NCBI GenBank assembly: GCA_903907885.1
Contig: CAIVPY010000092.1
Location: 1-17,397 of the forward strand
Direction of reading: 5' to 3'
DNA length: 17,397 bases
Source of the DNA: an uncultured Bacteroidota bacterium
GTDB taxonomy: Bacteria; Bacteroidota; Bacteroidia; UKL13-3
Below, in pieces: positions 1-8,107 of this stretch. The notes below the pieces were generated by a model. It saw only the letters and a list, made by a program, of their open reading frames with translations, had not been told where the DNA came from and ran no database searches. Numbering within the stretch: the stretch's first letter is position 1; the number at the start of each line of letters is the position of its first letter. The position numbers and the translations under genes were made by a program.

Positions 1-33
1 GATGTCCCGCCATTGAAGAAATGCAAAACACAA

Positions 34-294
34 TCAAACAAATTTTGCTGTTCCGCCATGCCTTTCGGGAATGAATGTTCCTACATTTTCAACCTTACCA
101 TCTTTAATGATTAGGGTAGAATTAGTGAGTTTGGTTTGAGCATCTACAAAAACTGTAGCATTTGTGAGTGCATAATAATTTGGCTTTTCATCATGAGGAC
201 CATTAACAGGGAAGGTCTGCTGTGCTGTAGCAGAAAATTTTTGAATGCAAAATAACATCCAAAAAATAAACAATAATTTAAAAATATTTCTCAT
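34..294 (-). pseudogene. Truncated 5' end of a secreted amidohydrolase-family protein
   Basis: The 86-residue frame starts with a signal peptide (basic start, hydrophobic residues about 5-22, cleavage near SATAQ). It continues with AQQTFPVNGPHDEKP and then NATVFVDAQTKLTNSTLIIKDGKVENVG, which together resemble the N-terminus of periplasmic imidazolonepropionase-like amidohydrolases of Bacteroidota. After residue 65 or so (GTFIP) the family should continue into a VxDLxGKYIYPSFID-like strand. Instead the reading runs into unrelated residues and a TGA stop at 34-36. The other two minus-strand frames across 1-70 also do not restore the family pattern, although one gives IPKG just at the break. No metal-binding His or Asp of the catalytic domain is present. 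I read it as a gene broken by insertion, deletion or misassembly. An intact gene with a frameshift, continuing beyond the window, cannot be excluded. It lies 64 bp downstream of thyA on the same strand. Confidence 0.5.
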
Positions 295-358
295 AGAATA
301 TAGGGCAATATAAAAAATAATTATTTGCCACTATGAAAATTAAGTAATCAATAAGAAT

Positions 359-1153
359 CTAAATAGCCACTTTGCCTTTAATTACAGGATGAGGGTCGTA
401 TCCTTCTAGGGTAAAATCGCTAAAATCGAAATCAAAAATAGAACTAATTTTTGGGTTTATTTTCATTGTAGGATAAGCTCTTGGCTCTCTAATTAATTGC
501 AATTCTACTTGCTCAAAATGGTTGCTATAAATATGTGCATCACCAAAAGTATGTACAAAATCACCAAGCTCTAAATTGCAAACTTGAGCAACCATCATGG
601 TTAGCAAAGCATAGCTTGCAATATTAAAGGGCACACCCAAAAACATATCTGCGCTTCTTTGATATAATTGGCAACTAAGCTTTCCGTCAGCCACATAAAA
701 CTGAAAAAAAGCATGGCAAGGCATTAATGCCATTTTAGGTAAATCGGCTACATTCCAAGCACTCACAATCATCCTCCTACTATCTGGGTTTTTCTTAATA
801 GTTTCAATCACTTCTGTTAATTGGTCGATATGTTTTCCATTTACATCGGGCCAACTTCGCCATTGGTAACCATAAACAGGGCCGAGCTCTCCATTTGCAT
901 CAGCCCATTCATCCCATATACTTATACCGTTATCTTTTAAATATTTGGTATTGGTTTCGCCTTTTATAAACCAAAGCAATTCGTAAATGATAGATTTTAA
1001 ATGAACCTTTTTGCTGGTAATTATAGGAAATCCATCTTTTAAATTAAATCTTAATTGTGCTCCAAAAACACTTTTAGTGCCTGTGCCTGTTCGGTCGCTT
1101 TTAAAAGTACCATTTTCGTAAATATGTTTAAGTAATTGTTCGTATTGGTTCAT
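359..1153 (-). CDS. thyA: Thymidylate synthase ThyA
   Basis: Catalyses methylation of dUMP to dTMP with 5,10-methylenetetrahydrofolate in the cytoplasm, the folate-dependent step of thymidine synthesis. At 264 residues it has the same length as the E. coli enzyme, and the key positions fall on E. coli numbering: phosphate-binding R21, E58 in YELLWF, W80, R126/R127 in the SRR motif, nucleophile C146 in MPCHAFFQF, R166 in QRSAD, N177 in PFNIASY, and H207/Y209. It should be fully functional. The start is the ATG at 1153, which gives the family N-terminus MNQYEQLLKHI directly. The dihydrofolate reductase that often accompanies thyA is not in this window. Upstream, the typA terminator hairpin ends only 36 bp before the start codon, so the thyA promoter must be very close or overlap it; I see no clean -7 box there. 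Confidence 0.98.
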   Translation of the reverse strand: MNQYEQLLKHIYENGTFKSDRTGTGTKSVFGAQLRFNLKDGFPIITSKKVHLKSIIYELLWFIKGETNTKYLKDNGISIWDEWADANGELGPVYGYQWRSWPDVNGKHIDQLTEVIETIKKNPDSRRMIVSAWNVADLPKMALMPCHAFFQFYVADGKLSCQLYQRSADMFLGVPFNIASYALLTMMVAQVCNLELGDFVHTFGDAHIYSNHFEQVELQLIREPRAYPTMKINPKISSIFDFDFSDFTLEGYDPHPVIKGKVAI

Positions 1154-1189
1154 ATAGATATAAATTACGATTACGAATAACTTAATAAA

Positions 1190-1236
1190 AAAAGGGATTT
1201 TATTAATTGCTTTTCAACAATAATAAAATCCCTTTT
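1190..1236 (-). terminator. Intrinsic terminator downstream of typA
   Basis: A perfect 16-bp inverted repeat (arms 1190-1205 and 1221-1236, 15-nt loop) contains a GGG/CCC core. Read on the minus strand, the second arm runs straight into a stretch of seven T, the usual arrangement of a Rho-independent terminator. It begins 21 bp after the typA stop codon and ends 36 bp before the thyA start. Confidence 0.85.
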
Positions 1237-1256
1237 AAAATGTATTTTTTAAAATA

Positions 1257-3068
1257 TTATGCCGATACGGTTGCATTTTTAAATCGTTTACGGTCGAGTT
1301 CATTCAAATGAACCTTTCGCAAACGCAATGATTTTGGAGTAATTTCTACATATTCATCACCTTGAATGTATTCCATACATTCCTCTAAAGAAAAATTAAT
1401 TTTAGGAGCCATTCTAGCTTTATCGTCAGTTCCTGAAGCACGCATATTTGTTAATTTTTTCTCTTTAGTAATATTTACTACTAAATCATCTTGACGATTA
1501 TTTTCACCGATAATCATACCCATGTAAATTTCGTCTCCAGCTTCAACAAAAAAACTACCTCTGTCTTGCAATTTATCAATCGAGTATGCAATAGCAGTTC
1601 CTTGTTCGCCCGAAATCATAACTCCAGCTCCTCTACTAGGAATAGTACCTTTCCAAGGTTCAAAAGCTTTAAAACGATGCGCCATAATGGCTTCACCTGC
1701 AGTTGCAGTTAATACATTGTTTCTTAAACCAATAATACCACGTGAAGGAATTTCAAACTCTAAATGGATTAAGTCACCTTTAGGTTCCATAATAATCATA
1801 TCACCTTTACGTTGACTAACCAATTCTATTACTTTACCTGACGATTCTAATGGAACATCCACAGTAAGAATTTCCATTGGCTCGCACTTAACACCATCTA
1901 TTTCTTTAACGATAACTTGTGGTTGACCTACTTGTAATTCGTAACCTTCACGTCTCATTGTTTCGATTAAAACAGATAAATGCAAAATACCACGACCAAA
2001 TACCAAATATGAATCTGCAGCACTTGTTTCTTCAACTCTTAATGCAAGGTTTTTTTCTAATTCTTTAAAAAGCCTGTCTCTCAAATGACGTGAAGTAACA
2101 AATTTCCCATCTTTGCCAAAGAAAGGTGAATTGTTAATACAGAACAACATATTCATTGTTGGCTCGTCAATATTGATTGGAATTAACCCTTCAGGGTTTT
2201 CGAAATCAGCTATTGTATCACCAATCTCAAAGCCCTCTATACCCATAACCGCAGCTATATCACCACCAAAAGCTTCTTCCACTTTTCTTTTGCCTAAACC
2301 TTCAAATGTATATAATTCTTTAACACGTGATTTTTGAATTGACCCATCACGTTTAACTAAACTAATAGGTTGATTAACTTTAATACTCCCACGTAAAATA
2401 CGACCAATAGCAATACGACCTGTAAATGATGAATAATCAAGTGAAGTTATTTGCATTTGCAAGTTACCTTGTTCAACATGTGGGGCAGGTATTTCAGATA
2501 AAATATCATCTAATAATTGTGTAAAATCTGATGTGGGGTTTTTCCAGTCACTTCCCATCCATCCTTGTTTTGAGCTTCCATATATGGTATGAAAATTTAA
2601 CTGCTCTTCTGTTGCATCCAAATTGAAAAATAAATCAAAAACTGCATCGTGAATCTCGTCAGGACGACAGTTTGGCTTATCAACTTTATTAATAACCACA
2701 ATTGGCTTTTTACCTAAAGCAAGGGCTTTTTGAAGAACAAAACGAGTTTGTGGCATAGGGCCTTCAAAGGCATCAACCAATAACAAAACCCCATCAGCCA
2801 TATTTAAAACACGTTCTACTTCACCACCAAAATCTGCGTGACCAGGGGTATCAATAATATTTATTTTAGTGTCTTTATATTGAACTGAAATGTTCTTTGC
2901 TAAAATGGTGATACCTCGCTCTCTTTCAAGATCGTTGTTATCTAAAATTAAATCTCCTGTTTGTTGATTTTCTCTAAAAATTTGAGTTTGATGTAAGATT
3001 TTGTCTACCAAGGTAGTTTTACCATGGTCAACGTGGGCTATAATAGCTATATTTCTGATTTTCTGCAT
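1257..3068 (-). CDS. typA: Ribosome-associated GTPase TypA/BipA
   Basis: A translational GTPase of the EF-G/LepA superfamily that binds the ribosome and assists ribosome assembly and stress or low-temperature adaptation. At 603 residues it has the normal family length. The G motifs are intact: G1 HVDHGKTT (12-19), G2 RERGITI around T54, G3 DTPGH (73-77), G4 NKVD (127-130) and G5 around GSSK (164-167). EF-Tu-like domain 2 follows at about 200-300, then EF-G-like domains III and V. The C-terminal BipA-specific domain ends in ITPKSLRLRKVHLNELDRKR, a signature stretch of the family. The start ATG at 3068 gives MQKIRNIAIIAHVDHGKTT with no spare residues. It appears monocistronic, with a -7 box 20 bp upstream and a terminator directly downstream. 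Confidence 0.97.
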   Translation of the reverse strand: MQKIRNIAIIAHVDHGKTTLVDKILHQTQIFRENQQTGDLILDNNDLERERGITILAKNISVQYKDTKINIIDTPGHADFGGEVERVLNMADGVLLLVDAFEGPMPQTRFVLQKALALGKKPIVVINKVDKPNCRPDEIHDAVFDLFFNLDATEEQLNFHTIYGSSKQGWMGSDWKNPTSDFTQLLDDILSEIPAPHVEQGNLQMQITSLDYSSFTGRIAIGRILRGSIKVNQPISLVKRDGSIQKSRVKELYTFEGLGKRKVEEAFGGDIAAVMGIEGFEIGDTIADFENPEGLIPINIDEPTMNMLFCINNSPFFGKDGKFVTSRHLRDRLFKELEKNLALRVEETSAADSYLVFGRGILHLSVLIETMRREGYELQVGQPQVIVKEIDGVKCEPMEILTVDVPLESSGKVIELVSQRKGDMIIMEPKGDLIHLEFEIPSRGIIGLRNNVLTATAGEAIMAHRFKAFEPWKGTIPSRGAGVMISGEQGTAIAYSIDKLQDRGSFFVEAGDEIYMGMIIGENNRQDDLVVNITKEKKLTNMRASGTDDKARMAPKINFSLEECMEYIQGDEYVEITPKSLRLRKVHLNELDRKRFKNATVSA

Positions 3069-3088
3069 TATCTTATTAAAAACGGCTG

Positions 3089-3096
3089 CAAAAGTA
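3089..3096 (-). promoter_or_regulatory. Probable -7 box of the typA promoter
   Basis: The minus strand reads TACTTTTG, a full match to the Bacteroidota TAnnTTTG -7 element, followed by CAG. It lies 20 bp before the typA ATG, which would give a leader of about 15 nt. I do not see a clear TTTG -33 element at 19-21 bp upstream, so the call rests on the -7 box and its position. Confidence 0.55.
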
Positions 3097-3300
3097 GGTT
3101 AAACATTTTGTAATACCTCTATTTTAGTAATTATATTGAATATCTTCAAATTGCCACTTCAACATTTTAGCTTTCAATTGTAAAATTTTTAGCTTCATAT
3201 TAATGTTGATTTAATACTCATAAAGTGTCTGAATACGTCTCTTTAAATGATTTTAATGGGTAAAAAAATAAAAATCTATGATTATTAAATATGATTATTG

Positions 3301-3331
3301 TTTGTTTATTGGTTTTAAATTTTTAAATTTG
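3301..3331 (+). promoter_or_regulatory. Bacteroidota-type promoter of the barrel-lipoprotein operon
   Basis: TTTG at 3301-3304, a 19-bp spacer, then TAAATTTG at 3324-3331 match both halves of the Bacteroidota housekeeping consensus (TTTG - about 19 - TAnnTTTG). The box ends 20 bp before the ATG at 3352, predicting a leader of about 15 nt. This is the best promoter match in the window. Confidence 0.75.
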
Positions 3332-3351
3332 TCTCAATTAATAAAAATAAA

Positions 3352-4080
3352 ATGAAAAAATATTTTACCATTTTTATCTGTATTATTTGTTCTCTTTATG
3401 CAAGTGCACAGGAAGAACTTACAAATACTACCCCCCTCGCTAATTCTGAAAATCAAAACTTAGGAAGTGCAAATTGGGGTGTTTCTGTTAATTTAACCAC
3501 CAATGGTATTGGGGCTGAGGTTTCAAGAAGTTTAACACAAAATCAAAAATTTGTTGCACGACTTGGTGGATGCTATTTAGCATATGATTTAAATAACTAT
3601 GCTTACAATAACGGATCTAAAGCTAAACCCCAATATTTGATTGCGAATGCAAATATTGTATTGGGCTCTATTGGTGCTTATGTTGATTGGTATCCTTTTG
3701 GTAATGCCTTTAAATTAACCGGTGGTATAGCTTATATGATAAGTAATGTTAAAAGCACAGCTCAGTTAAGAGATTCAACATTACAAGGAGTTATTCAAAT
3801 TTCACCTGATGAGGTAGGTCAAATAAAGGCCGAAATTAAACCTAGCAGTATTGTTGCACCTTATATTGGAATAGGCATTGGAAGGGCAATTCCTAAGCAT
3901 AGAGTTGGTGTTTCATTCGATATAGGAACCTATTATATTGGCTCACCAGATTTAACATTTAATACTACAAAAATGCTAGCACCTACCTCTTCACAGGCAG
4001 AGGTTTTAAGAGGTAATTTAAGCGATTACCAATGGCTACCAAAACTTTCATTTAACATCAATATTAAATTAACAAAATAG
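3352..4080 (+). CDS. Outer-membrane beta-barrel protein of unknown function
   Basis: A 242-residue protein with a Sec signal peptide (MKKYFTIFICIICSLYASA, cleavage before QEEL at about residue 20). The mature part is rich in alternating polar/hydrophobic strands typical of small outer-membrane barrels. It contains the segments VDWYPFGNAFKLTGGIAY, then APYIGIGIGRA, then FDIGTYYIGSP. This pattern occurs in uncharacterised outer-membrane proteins from several phyla. The end, WLPKLSFNINIKL, fits a last beta-strand finishing near the C-terminus. The gene has its own promoter and lies three bases upstream of a large lipoprotein gene, so the two are almost certainly co-transcribed. The family has no assigned substrate that I know of. 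A porin-like or anchoring role is only inference. Confidence 0.8.
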   Translation: MKKYFTIFICIICSLYASAQEELTNTTPLANSENQNLGSANWGVSVNLTTNGIGAEVSRSLTQNQKFVARLGGCYLAYDLNNYAYNNGSKAKPQYLIANANIVLGSIGAYVDWYPFGNAFKLTGGIAYMISNVKSTAQLRDSTLQGVIQISPDEVGQIKAEIKPSSIVAPYIGIGIGRAIPKHRVGVSFDIGTYYIGSPDLTFNTTKMLAPTSSQAEVLRGNLSDYQWLPKLSFNINIKLTK

Positions 4081-4083
4081 AAC

Positions 4084-5898
4084 ATGAAAACAACATATAC
4101 AATAAAAGGTTTTACCTTAATAATAGGAATTACCTTACTAACAAGTTTGTTTTATACTTGTAAAAAAGGACCAATAGATAACTTCAAAATTGGTATCAAT
4201 GCAACAGCTACTACTGCTCCTAGCACAATAAAAGTGTATGACGTTACAACAAATACAAAAATAGAGGTTTCTGGCAGTTTATCCGTTACCATTACAGGTA
4301 AAGATGCTCATAAAATATACACACCTGGTGGTTATCAAACATTTGTGGTAGATCAAGGACAAATATTAATATCACTAAGAAGTGGTGTAAATCCCACTCC
4401 TGAAAATCCATTTGAGTTTAATATTAACATTGCACCAGATGGTTATTTGCCTGTTATTTACCCTGTTACTTTAACTAGCACCTTACCATCAGATTTTTCA
4501 ATAGGTTTAGTTAATTTGAATAATTTGCCTAAAGGTAGCACTCAAACCAAAGTGGATCCGCCTGTAGTGATAGACACTGTTACTAAGAAAACCACCACCC
4601 CTATTGTAATAAAAACAGACTCTATACCGCCTTCAGGAGGAACACCTCCTCAGGTAACAACTGTTACGGTTCCAACTGGTACTCAGTTGCAAGACAAAGA
4701 AGGTAAGCCGATTGAATTACCTAAAGGAGACACCACTGCTAAATTAACAACCCAAATTGTATATTTTCCTCCAACTGAGCAAGCATTGAATTCTTTTCCT
4801 GGTGGATTGGAAACATCTAATATTCAAGATACAAGCGGAAACGAACAAAAAGCGGGCACCCTATCACCAGCAGGATGGGTAAATATTGAGATGAATATAG
4901 GTAATACTGAAGTAAAAAACTTTAATACTCCTATTGTTGTAAGTATGGAACTAGACCCAAATACTATTAATCCAAATACTGAAGCACCTTATGAAGTTGG
5001 TGACTCTATCAATATTTATAGTAAATCTGAAGGGGATGAAAATTGGATTTTAGAGTCTGTTTCGGCAGTATTTAAAAATCCAAATACTGGAAAGTTAGAA
5101 ATCCCAATGCAGGTTAGTCACTTATCTATTTGGGCGGCAGCCAATTTTAGTGTAGCATGTGGTACCATTTTTAAATTAACATTATCAAATGATGACACCG
5201 AAAATCCAGTGAATTTCGTAGTAAAAATTTATGCACCTAGTACTTTAAATCCTTTGGTAAAAAGTGCATCACCTTTGAAAAATGTTACTATTACTGTTCA
5301 GCCAGGAGCAACCATTACTACAACAAACCAATTTAATAATTGGAAACCTGTAGCTGGAAAAAAATATTTTGTACAATTTGATGAACCTGGTAATCCCATT
5401 CCTCTTCAAATTATTGGCCCAACTGAGCTTTGTGGAAATACTCCACCAACTTATACTTCAAACCCAGCTCCCAATAAAATGGTGTTTAAAGTCTTAATTA
5501 AATGTACTAATGGCAATACCGTTTTAATACCTGCTGGTACTAAGATATATTTTATTGACGATAATATTTACAACAATACACTTGTTGGTTCGGGTAACTT
5601 TCAACATAAGGTTGATCCTTCGGATAATATAGTAAACAACCCGTGGAATTACGTTATTGCTGACCAAAGAAGAATAGGTGGAACTGATTATAATGTAATT
5701 ACACTTCCATCAACTGCATTAACAGTTGGTTCTTCGTATAGATTCTCGGTATATTATGATACAGGAGTTGGACACGGTTCTAGGGAGGATAAGATTTTTC
5801 CAGAAGGTGGCCTACCTCTAACACAAGAACAACTTACTTCATACAGAGGACATGTAACACTAATGCCGGTAACACTTTCGGGTCAATGTCCGTTTTAA
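4084..5898 (+). CDS. Large putative surface lipoprotein, unknown function
   Basis: A 604-residue exported protein. A hydrophobic N-terminal segment (about 9-24) precedes C26 in LFYTCKKG. This is a loose lipobox, so lipidation is likely rather than certain. Residues 30-145 form a beta-rich domain. A Thr/Pro-rich linker follows at about 155-195. The next segment (about 195-355) begins VPTGTQLQDKEGKPI, includes GWVNIEM, and ends with ENWILESVSAV and QVSHLSIWAAA. This order recalls Ig-like or ZU5-like extracellular modules of cell-surface proteins. Residues 360-604 are two further beta-rich stretches with cysteines near 359, in TELCGN, in LIKCTN and in the terminal SGQCPF. There are no catalytic motifs. 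The start is three bases after the barrel gene stop, and an intrinsic terminator follows, giving a closed two-gene unit. A surface partner of the barrel protein is a reasonable inference. Confidence 0.7.
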   Translation: MKTTYTIKGFTLIIGITLLTSLFYTCKKGPIDNFKIGINATATTAPSTIKVYDVTTNTKIEVSGSLSVTITGKDAHKIYTPGGYQTFVVDQGQILISLRSGVNPTPENPFEFNINIAPDGYLPVIYPVTLTSTLPSDFSIGLVNLNNLPKGSTQTKVDPPVVIDTVTKKTTTPIVIKTDSIPPSGGTPPQVTTVTVPTGTQLQDKEGKPIELPKGDTTAKLTTQIVYFPPTEQALNSFPGGLETSNIQDTSGNEQKAGTLSPAGWVNIEMNIGNTEVKNFNTPIVVSMELDPNTINPNTEAPYEVGDSINIYSKSEGDENWILESVSAVFKNPNTGKLEIPMQVSHLSIWAAANFSVACGTIFKLTLSNDDTENPVNFVVKIYAPSTLNPLVKSASPLKNVTITVQPGATITTTNQFNNWKPVAGKKYFVQFDEPGNPIPLQIIGPTELCGNTPPTYTSNPAPNKMVFKVLIKCTNGNTVLIPAGTKIYFIDDNIYNNTLVGSGNFQHKVDPSDNIVNNPWNYVIADQRRIGGTDYNVITLPSTALTVGSSYRFSVYYDTGVGHGSREDKIFPEGGLPLTQEQLTSYRGHVTLMPVTLSGQCPF

Positions 5899-5914
5899 AA
5901 TATTATTTTCTTTC

Positions 5915-5946
5915 AAAAAAGCCATACTTTTTGTATGGCTTTTTTT
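5915..5946 (+). terminator. Intrinsic terminator of the barrel-lipoprotein operon
   Basis: A 13-bp perfect inverted repeat (5915-5927 and 5933-5945, loop of five T) has the core GCCATAC/GTATGGC and is flanked by an A-run on the left and a T-run on the right. It starts 16 bp after the lipoprotein stop codon. The A-run and T-run symmetry means it could also act on minus-strand transcripts. Confidence 0.9.
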
Positions 5947-6005
5947 GTGTCTTTCAACTATTATAATTCAGTACTATTTTAGATTAAATAATTGAACAAA
6001 TTACC

Positions 6006-6013
6006 TAAACTTG
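6006..6013 (+). promoter_or_regulatory. Candidate -7 box of the E1 dehydrogenase gene
   Basis: TAAACTTG matches TAnnTTTG with one mismatch and is followed by CAG. It ends 10 bp before the ATG at 6024, implying a very short leader. No convincing -33 element is seen at the usual distance. The upstream operon terminator at 5915-5946 means a promoter must lie between it and 6024. Confidence 0.35.
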
Positions 6014-6023
6014 CAGCCTACTT

Positions 6024-8081
6024 ATGGCGCCTGAAAAAGAAATTTTATTAAAAGCATACAGACTAATGTGCACTGCCAAAGCTATGGCTGAGGTATATGA
6101 TGCCAATCGACCTATAACTAAATATGTTCATAGTACTAGCCGTGGGCACGAAGCCATTCAATTAGCAATGGGATTTCAACTAAAAGCTTTCGATTATGTT
6201 TCACCATACTACCGAGACGAAAGTTTGCTTTTGGGAATAGGTATGAAACCATATGAGCTGATGCTGCAATTATTAGCTAAAGCTGATGACCCTTTTAGCG
6301 GAGGTAGAAGTTACTATTCTCATCCAAGTTTACGTAGAGATGGAATGCCCGTTATCCCTCACCAAAGTAGTGCCACGGGAATGCAAGCGATACCTACCAC
6401 TGGTTTAGCTCATGGTGTAGCATATAGAGAAAGCCAAGGGCTAAGTAATCCACATGAGAAGTCTGTTGTAGTGTGTAGTATGGGTGATGGTTCGGTTACC
6501 GAAGGAGAAGTTGCAGAAGCTTTACAAATGGCAGTTTTAAAAAAACTACCAATTTTGTATTTTATTCAGGATAACGATTGGGGTATTAGTGCTACGGGTA
6601 GTGAAATGCGTGCCATGAACGCTTATGAATATGCTGCAGGTTTCAAAGGACTTGAGCGAAAAAGTATAAACGGTAGCGATTTTGTTGAATCTTGGCAAGC
6701 GGTTAAAGAAGCATTGGCATATGTGAGAGTGCATCGCGCACCTATGCTATTGCATGCTAAAGTTCCTTTGCTAGGCCATCATACAAGTGGGGTAAGAAAA
6801 GAATGGTATCGAACAGATGAAGATTTGGTATCGCATCAGACAAATGACCCTGGACCAAAACTGAGATTGTATTTAATAACTGAAAATATAGCTAGCGATT
6901 TTGATTTAAAATCCATAGAAGACGAATCTGCATTAGAAGTGGCTAATCAATTTGAACAATCTAAAAATGCAAACGACCCTCATATAAATACCATTTTAGA
7001 CCATATTTATACACCTAGTAAAGCAACTGTTGAAATAGGTGTTAGATGCCCAGAGGGTAAAGAACCATCAGTAATGGTTGATGCTGCCCTGCATGCTATT
7101 GATGAAATAATGAAAAAGCACCCAGAAGCCATTTTCTATGGTCAAGACGTTGGAAAAAGATTGGGGGGTGTTTTTCGTGAAGCTGCAACTTTAGCAGATA
7201 AGTATGGTGATAACAGGGTGTTTAATACTCCCATCCAAGAAGCTTATATTGTTGGTTCTACAGTTGGTATGAGTGCAACAGGGGTTAAACCTATTGTTGA
7301 AATTCAGTTTGGTGATTATGTTTGGACGGGTATAAATCAATTGGTGTGTGAGATTTCAAAATCAAGTTACCTAACTATGGGTAAATTTCCAGTAAGTTGT
7401 ATTCTTAGAATACCCGTGGGGGCATATGGAGGAGGTGGACCATACCATAGTGGAAGTATTGAATCTACTTTATTAACCCTAAAGGGGATTAAAATAGCCT
7501 ATCCAAGCAATGCCGCTGACATGAAAGGCCTTATGAAAGCTGCTTATTACGATGGAAATCCATGTATCATGCTTGAGCATAAAGGATTATATTGGAGTAA
7601 AAATCCAGGAACTGAAATGGCTAAATGCGTAGAGCCTGATGAAGATTATATCCTGCCTTTTGGGAAAGCTAATATTGTGCAATATGCATCAGAAAATGCA
7701 ATAGAGAATGGGGAAAGTTGCTGTATAATTACTTGGGGAATGGGTGTGTATTGGAGTTTGGCAGCAAGCAAAAAGTTTATTTCAGAAGTAGAAATTGTTG
7801 ATTTAAGAAGTCTCCAACCGTTAGATGAAGAAACAATTATGAATTCAGTAATAAAACATGGAAAATGTTTGATAGTTACCGAAGAACCATTGCTAAATTC
7901 ATTTGCCGAAAGTTTGGCTGCACGAATAATGCAGCAATGCTTCACTAAATTAGATGCCCCTGTTATGACAATAGGAGCAAAAAATGTTCCTGCCATACCA
8001 TTAAACATGGGATTAGAAGCCGAAATATTGCCTAATGCAGCTAAAGTTGAAGAAAAACTTGCTGAGCTTTTAGGCTACTAA
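6024..8081 (+). CDS. Fused alpha/beta E1 component of a 2-oxoacid (branched-chain type) dehydrogenase
   Basis: Thiamine-diphosphate enzyme that decarboxylates a 2-oxoacid and passes the acyl group to a lipoyl E2; here both E1 subunits are one 685-residue chain. Residues 1-330 are E1 alpha: YYRDES (62-67), then the ThDP-binding GDG at 154-156 with its partner NDWGIS at 184-189. Residues about 345-685 are E1 beta: FYGQDVGKRLGGVFR (371-385), RVFNTPIQE with the cofactor-activating E406, VEIQFGDYV, and GPYHSGS with H475. The 15-residue stretch around 330-345 joins them. Such fused E1 proteins are common in Bacteroidota and usually annotated as 2-oxoisovalerate dehydrogenase. Substrate choice cannot be read from the sequence, and pyruvate or another oxoacid is possible. 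The E2 and E3 genes are not in the window. It is convergent with feoB, with 26 bp between the stops. Confidence 0.9.
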   Translation: MAPEKEILLKAYRLMCTAKAMAEVYDANRPITKYVHSTSRGHEAIQLAMGFQLKAFDYVSPYYRDESLLLGIGMKPYELMLQLLAKADDPFSGGRSYYSHPSLRRDGMPVIPHQSSATGMQAIPTTGLAHGVAYRESQGLSNPHEKSVVVCSMGDGSVTEGEVAEALQMAVLKKLPILYFIQDNDWGISATGSEMRAMNAYEYAAGFKGLERKSINGSDFVESWQAVKEALAYVRVHRAPMLLHAKVPLLGHHTSGVRKEWYRTDEDLVSHQTNDPGPKLRLYLITENIASDFDLKSIEDESALEVANQFEQSKNANDPHINTILDHIYTPSKATVEIGVRCPEGKEPSVMVDAALHAIDEIMKKHPEAIFYGQDVGKRLGGVFREAATLADKYGDNRVFNTPIQEAYIVGSTVGMSATGVKPIVEIQFGDYVWTGINQLVCEISKSSYLTMGKFPVSCILRIPVGAYGGGGPYHSGSIESTLLTLKGIKIAYPSNAADMKGLMKAAYYDGNPCIMLEHKGLYWSKNPGTEMAKCVEPDEDYILPFGKANIVQYASENAIENGESCCIITWGMGVYWSLAASKKFISEVEIVDLRSLQPLDEETIMNSVIKHGKCLIVTEEPLLNSFAESLAARIMQQCFTKLDAPVMTIGAKNVPAIPLNMGLEAEILPNAAKVEEKLAELLGY

Positions 8082-8107
8082 TATTCTTTTTTTGAAAAAG
8101 TAGTGCG

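Noticed and set aside
301..330. GGCAA/TTGCC inverted repeat downstream of thyA.
   Set aside because: Five paired bases with an unpaired A/T-rich loop and no T-run after it; not convincing as a terminator.
3160..3200. Two TTTAGCTT-like words about 20 bp apart in the typA/barrel intergenic region, considered as an operator.
   Set aside because: The match is short and in A/T-rich DNA where such words arise by chance; position relative to the promoters gives no support.
8082..8107. CTTTTTTTGAAAAAG-like dyad between the convergent E1 and feoB stops as a bidirectional terminator.
   Set aside because: The stem is A/T only and about six pairs, with no GC core, so it would be a poor terminator.
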